From Prolixibacteraceae bacterium (lineage in GTDB: Bacteria > Bacteroidota > Bacteroidia > Bacteroidales > Prolixibacteraceae): 12,877 nt of DNA. The notes below the pieces were generated by a model. That model was not told the origin of the DNA. It saw only the letters and a program-made list of their open reading frames with translations, and ran no database searches. The DNA lies in contig JAQIDF010000431.1 in the NCBI GenBank assembly GCA_027858145.1, forward strand, positions 1 through 12,877, read 5' to 3'. Positions 1-6,228 of this stretch are shown piece by piece; the stretch's first letter is position 1, and every line of letters begins with the position of its first letter. Made by a program: the position numbers and the translations under genes.

Positions 1-1068
1 ACTTTCCCGTTGAACGATTCTGAAAACTGCATATACTCGAAAGATGTAATTTCGTTTGCTCACGAAAAAGGATGGTTCAATGGTTTAAATAAAGATTTCA
101 GTTTTTCTGATGTTTATGCTCCGGTTGATTTTGGTGGTGCCCGCTTTTGTGAGGCACGTGTATGGGCTGGTTTCAATAAAGTAGCATCTAATATGGAGAA
201 ATATACCGATTATGTTATGGGCGATATTGAACATGGCGAACATGGATTTGCATCGAACCGTATGCCTTTGTGGATAAAACCTGATAAAAAGTTGTCGGTT
301 CAGGATGTTATGGGCATGATGCGCGATCACTTTGAAGGCACTCCAATGGACATGACAACCGATATTGGTGCAGGCCCGCATGGTTTACCCTACCGTTGGC
401 GCCCGCTTACCTGGGATGTCGATTCGGTACAGTATTGCAATGAGCGTGCTATATCAACCCAGCAAACCGGATTTTCATTTGTTTCGCAAAGCCGGAGCAA
501 CCTGCCTTCGCCAATCGGTGGTATTTTGTGGTTTGGTATTGATGATACCTACAGTACTTGCTATGTGCCTGTTTATTGCGGTATAACCGAAGTGCCCGAA
601 GAATTTGCTGTGGGGAACGGCGATTTACTCACTTACTCTGAAACTTCAGCATTCTGGACTTTTAATCTGGTGACGAATTTAACTTACTTACGTTACGACT
701 TAATGATTGAAGATGTAGTTAAAGTGCAGAGTGAGCTGGAAGATAAATTTGTAAAAATGGTTCCTGCTATTGATGCTGCGGCATTAGCGTTATGGGATAA
801 TGGAGATAAAAAAGCTTCACGTGATTTTTTAACGGCTTATGTGGGGAACACTACAGCCAATACGGTTGATCGTTGGAAAGAACTGGGACAGTACTTGTTA
901 GTAAAGTACAAAGACGGTAATATAATGAAAGAAAAAAATGGTGAGTTTTTGCGTACCGAAGAAGGCATGCCGGCAAGCCCCGACCAACCCGGATATCCCG
1001 AAGAATGGTACCGGAGCATTGTGAAACAAGCCGGTGAAAAATTGAAAGTAAAGGGAAGTAGCCATTAA
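1..1068 (+). CDS. C69-family dipeptidase (PepD-like), 5'-truncated by window edge
   Basis: The reading frame is open from base 1 (it begins T-F-P-L-N-D-S), so the gene starts outside the window and 355 C-terminal residues are visible. The TTG at base 10 is an internal Leu codon, not a start. The segment carries the conserved C69 stretch GPHGLPYRWRPLTW, followed by a region with CNERAIS and QSRSNLPSPIGG, as in bacterial dipeptidases of the Ntn-hydrolase fold. In this family the catalytic residue is an N-terminal Cys exposed by self-processing; that part lies outside the window, so activity cannot be judged. Bacteroidota members are usually exported and cleave dipeptides from dietary protein or peptides. 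The C-terminus ends in a Lys-rich tail, and the stop is followed 45 bp later by a dehydrogenase remnant. The family call is confident; the substrate is unknown. Confidence 0.85.
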   Translation, partial: TFPLNDSENCIYSKDVISFAHEKGWFNGLNKDFSFSDVYAPVDFGGARFCEARVWAGFNKVASNMEKYTDYVMGDIEHGEHGFASNRMPLWIKPDKKLSVQDVMGMMRDHFEGTPMDMTTDIGAGPHGLPYRWRPLTWDVDSVQYCNERAISTQQTGFSFVSQSRSNLPSPIGGILWFGIDDTYSTCYVPVYCGITEVPEEFAVGNGDLLTYSETSAFWTFNLVTNLTYLRYDLMIEDVVKVQSELEDKFVKMVPAIDAAALALWDNGDKKASRDFLTAYVGNTTANTVDRWKELGQYLLVKYKDGNIMKEKNGEFLRTEEGMPASPDQPGYPEEWYRSIVKQAGEKLKVKGSSH

Positions 1069-1113
1069 TATTGAAATGTTAAAGAAGCACTAACTAAAAT
1101 TTAAAAAGTAAAG

Positions 1114-1371
1114 ATGGAATCAATTCGTGTTCCTTTTGATGAGATGAAATCCGAATTTAAGCGGATTTTGATTAATTATAATTTTACAGAAAAGAAATCT
1201 GAAAAATGTGCTGAGGTTTTCGCTATGAATAGTTTGGAGGGAGTCTATTCACATGGTGTATATCGTTTTACCCGGTTTGTTGATTACCTGCAAAAAGGAT
1301 ATGTAAAACCTGACAATGAGCCTGAATTGCTGATATTTCTAACGAGTTCTTTTTTAGTTCTCGATTTTTAA
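1114..1371 (+). pseudogene. 5' remnant of a YiaK-like 2,3-diketo-L-gulonate / malate-lactate dehydrogenase
   Basis: The 85-codon frame starts with ATG. For about 70 residues it reads like the N-terminus of the malate/L-lactate dehydrogenase family (YiaK type): a helix with FKRILINYNF, then CAEVFAMNSLEGVYSHGVYRFTRF, where H47 of SHG is the family's conserved catalytic His. Full members run to about 330 residues and continue into an NAD-binding domain. Here similarity stops around PDNEPEL (about base 1330), and the frame runs a few hydrophobic codons into the rplS promoter before TAA. No NAD-binding part follows. It therefore looks like a gene whose 3' three quarters were lost by deletion, with the junction beside rplS. 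A stable short protein is possible but unlikely. Whether the deletion is real or a mis-join in assembly cannot be seen from one sequence. Confidence 0.75.
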
Positions 1372-1380
1372 TTACTTTTG
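1350..1380 (+). promoter_or_regulatory. Predicted Bacteroidota-type promoter for rplS
   Basis: TACTTTTG at 1373-1380 matches the -7 consensus TAnnTTTG exactly. Nineteen bases upstream, 1350-1353 reads TTTT, one mismatch from the TTTG -33 element. Transcription would start near 1387, giving a leader of about 80 nt before rplS. The -33 element overlaps the last codons of the truncated dehydrogenase frame. Confidence 0.6.
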
Positions 1381-1405
1381 CCGCGCCTTTAGAAAGAAAG
1401 GTAGT

Positions 1406-1443
1406 CGCAATCTCTTACCAACACAAATATCGGTAACATTGCG
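1406..1443 (+). promoter_or_regulatory. Structured 5' leader of rplS (candidate L19 autoregulatory element)
   Basis: Between the predicted transcription start and the gene there is a two-part hairpin. CGCAAT at 1406-1411 pairs perfectly with ATTGCG at 1438-1443. Inside it TTACC at 1415-1419 pairs perfectly with GGTAA at 1432-1436. The two stems are separated by a 3-nt bulge on the left (CTC) and a single C on the right, with a 12-nt loop. Ribosomal-protein leaders for L19 are known in other bacteria, and covariation-based candidates have been reported for Flavobacteria. Assigning this hairpin to that role is inference. It has no U-run, so it is not a terminator. Confidence 0.5.
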
Positions 1444-1468
1444 CATCAAACCATTAAAATGATTAGTG

Positions 1469-1825
1469 ATGGACGCTATTAAAATTGCTGAAAACGCATT
1501 TGCAAACGAAAACCCAAAACAACATCCTTCGTTTGGAGCCGGTGATACAATTACTGTACACTATAAAATTAAAGAGGGAAACAAAGAACGTATCCAGAAT
1601 TTCAGGGGTGTAGTGCTTCAAACAAAAGGAGCCGGTTCTTCTAAGACTTTTACTATACGTAAAATGTCTGGCAATACTGGTGTAGAACGTATTTTTCCTA
1701 CCGATTCACCTTTTATTGAACAAGTTGATGTGAATAAAAGAGGTAAAATTCGTCAGTCACGTATTTATTACTTCAGAAAACTTACCGGTAAGAAAGCTCG
1801 TATTAAAGAGCGCAAATTCTTTTAG
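1469..1825 (+). CDS. rplS: 50S ribosomal protein L19
   Basis: A 118-residue protein of normal L19 length. It contains the family core: FGAGDTITVHYKIKEGNKER, then FRGVVLQTKG, FTIRKMSGNTGVERIFP, and a basic C-terminus with RGKIRQSRIYYFRKLTGKKARIKE. L19 sits at the 30S-50S interface of the ribosome and is essential or near-essential in most bacteria. I take the ATG at 1469 as the start. A GTG directly before it at 1466 would add only one Met, and the family usually begins Met-Asp. The gene has its own promoter and structured leader and ends at a strong hairpin terminator, so it appears monocistronic. The upstream neighbour is a broken catabolic gene unrelated to ribosome function. Confidence 0.97.
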   Translation: MDAIKIAENAFANENPKQHPSFGAGDTITVHYKIKEGNKERIQNFRGVVLQTKGAGSSKTFTIRKMSGNTGVERIFPTDSPFIEQVDVNKRGKIRQSRIYYFRKLTGKKARIKERKFF

Positions 1826-1846
1826 AATACGATTTTTATTCCATAT

Positions 1847-1885
1847 AAAAAAGGGTTGCCTGAATTTCAGACAACCCTTTTTTTT
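1847..1885. terminator. Hairpin terminator between convergent rplS and M23 peptidase
   Basis: AAGGGTTG at 1851-1858 pairs with CAACCCTT at 1872-1879. The loop itself can form a second small stem, CTGA 1860-1863 with TCAG 1867-1870. An A-run precedes and a T-run follows, so the hairpin can terminate transcription on both strands. It lies in the 65-bp gap between the two convergent stops. Confidence 0.9.
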
Positions 1886-1890
1886 TTATT

Positions 1891-3588
1891 TTAATAGTAA
1901 AATGAAGTTTCATAAGAAGACCGGTTGTTTTTATTGTCTTTCACTTCAATTTTAAGCTGATGTGTTTTACCCTTTTCAATGTGTTCATCAAAAACGTATT
2001 CAAGCATATCCCGCTTCATGTCATAACTGAAAAGAATCCATCCACCATCAATGTAAACATTATATTTGTCAATCCCGGAAAGCTCGTCTTCAATTTTAAA
2101 ACGAATACGGTTGGGCTCCATTAATTGATTGTTTTTAAAACTTAATACATCAATTTTAGGTGAAATGGTATCGGTTACAATACAAATATCACCAAACGTC
2201 ATTGTCTTCGATACTACTTTTCCATCGGTAAATTCACCTCCAATAGCAGAGTAGGTTCCTTCTTTAATATCGAAATAAGCCAATAATGCTTTGTCATTCA
2301 GTTCTTCGGGGAGATTTACTGGCTTCACGGCTATGTCAATTGCTTTGTCAAGTGGTGTAAAAGGCCGGTGTACCCTGTGGAGTGAAGAAAATGCACCCGG
2401 AGGTGTTTTGCCTTTTTTGTATATAAAATGTAAATCGTTGTACAAAGCGTTTGAGGGGAGTGTTACGTCAATTTCGTCATCTGAAAATTTGTTTTCTTCG
2501 TTATAGTGAAAAAAAGCTGCTGTTTTTAATTCAGGATGGTTGACAGGCTTGGTTGATCGGAGTGTAAATTCTACTTTGGCTGAATTCATATTGATGTCGA
2601 AGAATACAATTTTTACTGTATGTCTTTTCCCGTCATTGAAATTGAAGATGCCCCTGTTCCATGTTTGTTTATAAATTTCCAGCTTATTTCCGGGTTCAAT
2701 AAAGGTTTTGTGGTATTTTTCATTTCTTTTTATCGCAGCTTCGTAATCGATATGACTGTTTATATCGCGCATTTTACTGTATTGCAGCTGGTCAATCTGA
2801 AAAGCATTGACGAGTTGATTGTCAACCCAGTATTCCATTTGATAGATGCCACATTTGCTCCAGTTTCCATCGATGTGGTCGATGGCATCAATGCCAAAGC
2901 CCAGTTTTCCAAAGCCATCAATAGTTGGTTTGCCCTTTATATGGTAGGCGCCATCGTAAAATACCAGTTTGTAATATTTCTTTTTTATTGAGTTTTCTAC
3001 ATGGCTACTGTCGCTTAACGGATATATGAAGAGGTTTTCGGCAACGGGATTGGTTTGATCTTCAATACCAAAGTTGAAATTTTGCGGGTTAACCGGGTTT
3101 TGGTTCGAGGTATTACGAATTTCAAAATGAAGATGAGGCCCTGCAGAACTGCCACTATTGCCCGAATGTGCTATCAGATCACCTTTATTGAACTCAAATT
3201 GTTTTTTTTCGGGGTATAAATTAACCTGATATGATTTTAAACGGTATTGTTCTTTTTTTACCCATTTTGCAACAGTATCCGTAAAACCATCTAAATGTGC
3301 ATAAACAGAAGTGTAACCGTTGGGGTGGTCGATATATATTGCCTTTCCGTAACCCGAAGGTGAAACAGCAATGCGCGAAATGTAACCATCATCGATTGCA
3401 TATACAGGCAGGCCGGTTTCACCATTGGTTTTAATATCGATACCGGCATGAAAATGATTGGTCCTCAGTTCCCCGAAATTTCCGTTTAATACGATTGGAA
3501 AATCAACCGGAGCTGTAAACTCAGGGAGTTGGGAAAATACATTGATTTGTATAAAGAAAACTAGTAAAAACAGGTTAATTTCTCTCAT
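1891..3588 (-). CDS. Exported M23-family zinc metallopeptidase with long C-terminal region
   Basis: A 565-residue protein. Residues 1-20 form a signal peptide with a hydrophobic core FLLVFFI and likely cleavage near FSQ/L. The LytM/M23 peptidase domain covers about residues 28-175. Zinc ligands are visible as H47 and D51 (HAGID) and H154 (HLHFE), with H98 (YAHLD) as the catalytic His, so all key residues are present. An insert of about 35 residues lies between the H98 strand and the GDLIAHSGNSGSS segment. The remaining 390 or so residues have no motif I recognise; they look like beta-rich, Ig-like modules ending near the C-terminus. M23 enzymes cut peptide cross-links in peptidoglycan, so a periplasmic or cell-surface role in wall remodelling is expected. 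The gene stands alone on the minus strand, convergent with rplS and divergent from the zapA group. Confidence 0.9.
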   Translation of the reverse strand: MREINLFLLVFFIQINVFSQLPEFTAPVDFPIVLNGNFGELRTNHFHAGIDIKTNGETGLPVYAIDDGYISRIAVSPSGYGKAIYIDHPNGYTSVYAHLDGFTDTVAKWVKKEQYRLKSYQVNLYPEKKQFEFNKGDLIAHSGNSGSSAGPHLHFEIRNTSNQNPVNPQNFNFGIEDQTNPVAENLFIYPLSDSSHVENSIKKKYYKLVFYDGAYHIKGKPTIDGFGKLGFGIDAIDHIDGNWSKCGIYQMEYWVDNQLVNAFQIDQLQYSKMRDINSHIDYEAAIKRNEKYHKTFIEPGNKLEIYKQTWNRGIFNFNDGKRHTVKIVFFDINMNSAKVEFTLRSTKPVNHPELKTAAFFHYNEENKFSDDEIDVTLPSNALYNDLHFIYKKGKTPPGAFSSLHRVHRPFTPLDKAIDIAVKPVNLPEELNDKALLAYFDIKEGTYSAIGGEFTDGKVVSKTMTFGDICIVTDTISPKIDVLSFKNNQLMEPNRIRFKIEDELSGIDKYNVYIDGGWILFSYDMKRDMLEYVFDEHIEKGKTHQLKIEVKDNKNNRSSYETSFYY

Positions 3589-3610
3589 TGTTGTGAATTG
3601 TGTGTATTTG

Positions 3611-3640
3611 CGAAAATAATATTTTTCGGTTTATGTGCAA
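3611..3640 (-). promoter_or_regulatory. Possible promoter for the M23 peptidase
   Basis: Read on the minus strand, TTG (3638-3640) lies 19 bases upstream of TATTTTCG (3611-3618). The latter matches TAnnTTTG with one mismatch. The start codon follows about 23 nt downstream. The spacing fits the Bacteroidota pattern, but the match is imperfect. Confidence 0.4.
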
Positions 3641-3754
3641 TTATTGTTTCAATATGAAAGTAGCAACTTGTTGGTGATTAAGCTTTCAATAAAATAAAAA
3701 ACACAATTCTGTTTAAAAAGAGCAGTAAATTGCATAAATGTAATTATTTTTGAG

Positions 3755-3785
3755 TTTTTACAATTTGCCAAAAATGTTATTTTTG
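3755..3785 (+). promoter_or_regulatory. Predicted promoter for the coiled-coil gene / zapA / rny group
   Basis: TATTTTTG at 3778-3785 is an exact TAnnTTTG match. Nineteen bases upstream is TTTT (3755-3758), one mismatch from TTTG. Transcription would begin about a dozen bases before the ATG at 3804, leaving a very short leader. The rest of the 215-bp gap (3589-3803) holds the divergent M23 promoter and an imperfect palindrome at 3728-3745. I see no other gene there. Confidence 0.55.
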
Positions 3786-3803
3786 TGCTGAAATCATCCT
3801 GTA

Positions 3804-4097
3804 ATGACAGAACAAGATCAACACCTGATAGATGAAATGAAGAAAAATATCAGGCGTTTAATTGACAGCCTGGAGCAAACAAAAGCTGAGTTGAGCCGGA
3901 TTAAGGATGAAAAAGTAAATCTGGAAAACGAACTCAACCAAAATAGGAGTGAACATCAGGCATTGTTAAAACGTTATGAAAACCTAAAAGTTGCAAAAGC
4001 ATTAGCCGAAGGCGATCCTGAAAGCCAAGCGGCTAAACAAAAGATTAACAAGATATTACGAGAAGTTGATAAATGCATTGCTCTTTTAAATCAATAA
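3804..4097 (+). CDS. Small coiled-coil protein upstream of zapA (ZapB-like candidate)
   Basis: A 97-residue, highly charged protein with no signal peptide or membrane segment. Residues 5-65 are a near-continuous heptad pattern (LIDEMKKNIRRLIDSLEQ and on to LLKRYENLK), predicting a long coiled coil. A short linker (EGDPESQ) follows, then a conserved-looking amphipathic C-terminal helix, KINKILREVDKCIALLNQ. Its stop lies 10 bp before the zapA ATG, so the two are almost certainly co-transcribed. In E. coli, ZapA works with the coiled-coil protein ZapB to bundle and anchor FtsZ. The size, coiled-coil nature and pairing with zapA suggest an analogous partner here. I see no direct sequence match to ZapB, so the function is inference from context and architecture. 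Confidence 0.75.
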   Translation: MTEQDQHLIDEMKKNIRRLIDSLEQTKAELSRIKDEKVNLENELNQNRSEHQALLKRYENLKVAKALAEGDPESQAAKQKINKILREVDKCIALLNQ

Positions 4098-4107
4098 TCT
4101 ATTCATA

Positions 4108-4398
4108 ATGGATGAGGAGTTTACAATAAATATAACGATTGCAGAAAGACGTTATCCTATCACAATAAAACGCAAAGATGAGGAAAGGGTACGTAAAGCT
4201 GCAAAAAATATTAACGACCGGATTTTATTGTACCGGAAGAATTATAAAGGAAAAGATAGTCAGGACTTTATGGCAATGACAGCTTTGCAATTTGTAATTG
4301 AATATCTTGATTTGATAGAAAAAACAGATATTGATCCTGCAATTCAACAGATAGAAAAAATTAATTATCAGTTGGATCAGTATCTTAAAAACAGTTAA
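4108..4398 (+). CDS. zapA: Cell division protein ZapA
   Basis: A 96-residue cytoplasmic protein of typical ZapA length. The N-terminal half carries the characteristic FTINITIAERRYPITIKRKDEERVRKAAKNIND, a short beta-rich head followed by the start of the helix. The second half, with MAMTALQFVIEYLDLIEK and a glutamine-rich end, forms the dimerising coiled coil. ZapA binds FtsZ, promotes filament bundling and stabilises the division ring. It follows the coiled-coil gene by 10 bp and is followed by a large hairpin before rny. The ZapA family is short and divergent, but the head motif and context make the assignment firm. Confidence 0.9.
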   Translation: MDEEFTINITIAERRYPITIKRKDEERVRKAAKNINDRILLYRKNYKGKDSQDFMAMTALQFVIEYLDLIEKTDIDPAIQQIEKINYQLDQYLKNS

Positions 4399-4424
4399 CG
4401 TTCAGAAACATAAGATAAGGATCG

Positions 4425-4483
4425 CCGCATCTTAACATGCTTTACTTTAAAGTATATTTCGCATGTTAGTTTGCGGTTTTTTT
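4425..4483 (+). terminator. Long hairpin with U-run between zapA and rny (terminator/attenuator, possible small RNA 3' end)
   Basis: CCGCA (4425-4429) pairs with TGCGG (4472-4476). After a small internal loop, TAACATGC (4433-4440) pairs perfectly with GCATGTTA (4461-4468). The apical region contains the perfect 12-bp palindrome TACTTTAAAGTA (4443-4454). Seven T follow at 4477-4483. This is a strong intrinsic terminator by appearance. Upstream, TAAGAT (4411-4416) can pair perfectly with ATCTTA (4429-4434), which would compete with the base of the terminator. The rny start codon is only 20 bp past the U-run. The element could end the zapA transcript, attenuate entry into rny, or be the 3' end of a small RNA. 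The sequence alone does not decide. Confidence 0.75.
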
Positions 4484-4498
4484 ATAAACATAAATTTA
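4470..4498 (+). promoter_or_regulatory. Possible weak promoter for rny overlapping the terminator
   Basis: TTTG at 4470-4473 is followed after 17 bp by TAAATTTA (4491-4498), one mismatch from TAnnTTTG. A transcript from here would start at or next to the ATG at 4504, so it would be leaderless or nearly so. AT-rich sequence makes such matches common. Confidence 0.25.
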
Positions 4499-4503
4499 TA
4501 GCA

Positions 4504-6060
4504 ATGAATTGGACATATATATTAACAATTGTAGCCTTCTTTGCCGGTTTTCCCATTTCATATTTTATTTGGGAAAAAGCCTTAAAAGGCAAAAGGAGAA
4601 AGATGATGAAAGAGGCCAAAGCTGAGGCCGAAGTGATTAAAAAGGACAAGATTTTACAGGCAAAAGAAAAATTTTTCCAGTTAAAGTCGGAACACGAAAA
4701 TTTTATTAGTGAGAAGAATAACAAAATTTCAAATTTAGAAACGAAGCTAAAACAAAAGGAAACAGCTTACCTGCAACGAAAAGATGAGTTGAACAGGAGT
4801 GTTAAAGAATTTGAAACGGAGAAAAAGGAAGTTGATGTTATTCGTGAAAATTTGAATCATCAGCTCGAAATGGTTGAACAGCGAAGCGGGGAACTTGAAA
4901 AAATGCACCGTCAGCAGGTTGAACAACTCGAAACCATTTCAGGATTATCGGCAGAGGAAGCAAAATCCCAGCTTGTTGAATCGTTGAAAAACGAAGCCAA
5001 AAGTGAAGCAATGTCGTATATTCAGGAGATAATGGACGAAGCTAAGTTAAATGCGAACCAGGAGGCCAAAAAGGTCATTGTAAAATCTATTCAGCGTGTA
5101 GCATCAGAAACAGCTATCGAAAATGCCGTTACTATTTTCAATATTGAAAACGATGAAATTAAAGGACGGATTATTGGTCGTGAAGGACGTAATATTCGTG
5201 CTCTGGAGGCTGCTACCGGTGTTGAAATTATTGTTGACGATACACCCGAAGCAATTGTTTTATCGGCGTTCGATCCTGTTCGCAGGGAGATTGCCCGTTT
5301 GGCATTACACCAATTGGTAACCGATGGCCGTATTCACCCGGCACGAATTGAAGAGATTGTAAATAAAGTAAGTAAGCAAATTGAAGAAGAGATTGTAGAA
5401 ACCGGAAAACGTACCTGCATTGATTTGGGTATTCATGGAATGCATCCCGAACTTGTACGTCTGGTTGGTAAAATGAAATATCGTTCATCATACGGGCAGA
5501 ATCTTCTTCAGCACTCACGCGAAAGTGCTAATTTATGTGCAATAATGGCATCTGAACTAGGCCTTAACCCTAAAAAGGCCAAACGTGCAGGATTATTACA
5601 CGATATTGGTAAAGTACCTGATGATGAGCCGGAATTGCCACACGCAATATTAGGTATGAAGCTTGCCGAGCGTTATAAAGAAAAGCCTGATATTTGCAAT
5701 GCCATAGGTTCTCACCACGAAGAAGTAGAAATGCAAACTTTACTGGCACCTATCGTTCAGGTTTGTGATGCTATTTCAGGTGCACGTCCGGGTGCTCGTC
5801 GTGAAGCTGTAGAATCATATATTAAACGACTGAATGAATTGGAGAACCTGGCGCTTTCATATCCGGGCGTTTCTAAAACATATGCTATTCAGGCCGGACG
5901 TGAATTACGTGTGATTGTTGGTAGCGACAAATTAACAGATGCTGAATCAGAACAGTTATCTTATGATATTTCTAAAAAAATTCAGGATGAAATGACTTAT
6001 CCCGGACAGGTGAAAATTACCGTTATCCGTGAAACCAGGGCAGTAAGTTATGCCAAGTAA
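4504..6060 (+). CDS. rny: Ribonuclease Y (membrane-anchored endoribonuclease)
   Basis: I place the start at the ATG at 4504 (MNWTYIL), giving 518 residues, the usual RNase Y length. The longer frame from the TTG at 4471 would begin inside the terminator stem. Residues about 4-24 are a single N-terminal membrane anchor. Residues about 27-190 are a charged coiled coil. A KH RNA-binding domain starts near residue 220, with GRIIGREGRN at 221-230. The HD phosphohydrolase domain has H337 (LLQHSRE), the H366-D367 pair (GLLHDIGK) and H404-H405 (GSHHEE), so the metal-binding set is intact. The enzyme cleaves single-stranded RNA to start mRNA decay and processing at the membrane. It lies downstream of zapA in the same direction, separated by the hairpin, and ends at its own terminator. 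Confidence 0.97.
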   Translation: MNWTYILTIVAFFAGFPISYFIWEKALKGKRRKMMKEAKAEAEVIKKDKILQAKEKFFQLKSEHENFISEKNNKISNLETKLKQKETAYLQRKDELNRSVKEFETEKKEVDVIRENLNHQLEMVEQRSGELEKMHRQQVEQLETISGLSAEEAKSQLVESLKNEAKSEAMSYIQEIMDEAKLNANQEAKKVIVKSIQRVASETAIENAVTIFNIENDEIKGRIIGREGRNIRALEAATGVEIIVDDTPEAIVLSAFDPVRREIARLALHQLVTDGRIHPARIEEIVNKVSKQIEEEIVETGKRTCIDLGIHGMHPELVRLVGKMKYRSSYGQNLLQHSRESANLCAIMASELGLNPKKAKRAGLLHDIGKVPDDEPELPHAILGMKLAERYKEKPDICNAIGSHHEEVEMQTLLAPIVQVCDAISGARPGARREAVESYIKRLNELENLALSYPGVSKTYAIQAGRELRVIVGSDKLTDAESEQLSYDISKKIQDEMTYPGQVKITVIRETRAVSYAK

Positions 6061-6090
6061 AATTAAAAAAGAAACTAAATGATATAAGAT

Positions 6091-6119
6091 AAGGGATGCC
6101 GTTGATGGTGTCCCTTTTT
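6091..6119 (+). terminator. Rho-independent terminator after rny
   Basis: AAGGGA at 6091-6096 pairs with TCCCTT at 6111-6116. A further GCC/GGT extension lies inside, and a T-run reaches 6119. It begins about 30 bp past the rny stop. Confidence 0.85.
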
Positions 6120-6170
6120 GTTACACAAAGTCTATTGTCTTATGTCTAAAATCTAAGAATCTGTTGACAC

Positions 6171-6201
6171 AAAAAAGGCTGCCTAAAATTAAGCAGCCTT
6201 T
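6171..6201 (-). terminator. Terminator of the alpha-oxoamine synthase gene
   Basis: AAAGGCTGC at 6174-6182 pairs perfectly with GCAGCCTTT at 6193-6201 around a 10-nt AT-rich loop. On the minus strand the stem is followed by a run of T (plus-strand A at 6171-6176). It lies 28 bp past the stop of the minus-strand gene. Between this and the rny terminator, 6120-6170 holds nothing I recognise. Confidence 0.88.
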
Positions 6202-6228
6202 CGTTATATGTTTGAATTGAATTATCGT

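Noticed and set aside
2620..2991. 123-codon plus-strand frame inside the M23 peptidase gene
   Set aside because: It overlaps a gene with intact catalytic motifs on the other strand. Its hydrophobic composition is what reversed coding sequence often gives.
4471..4503. Upstream TTG start that would add 11 residues to RNase Y
   Set aside because: It lies inside the terminator stem and U-run; the ATG at 4504 begins directly with the expected membrane anchor.
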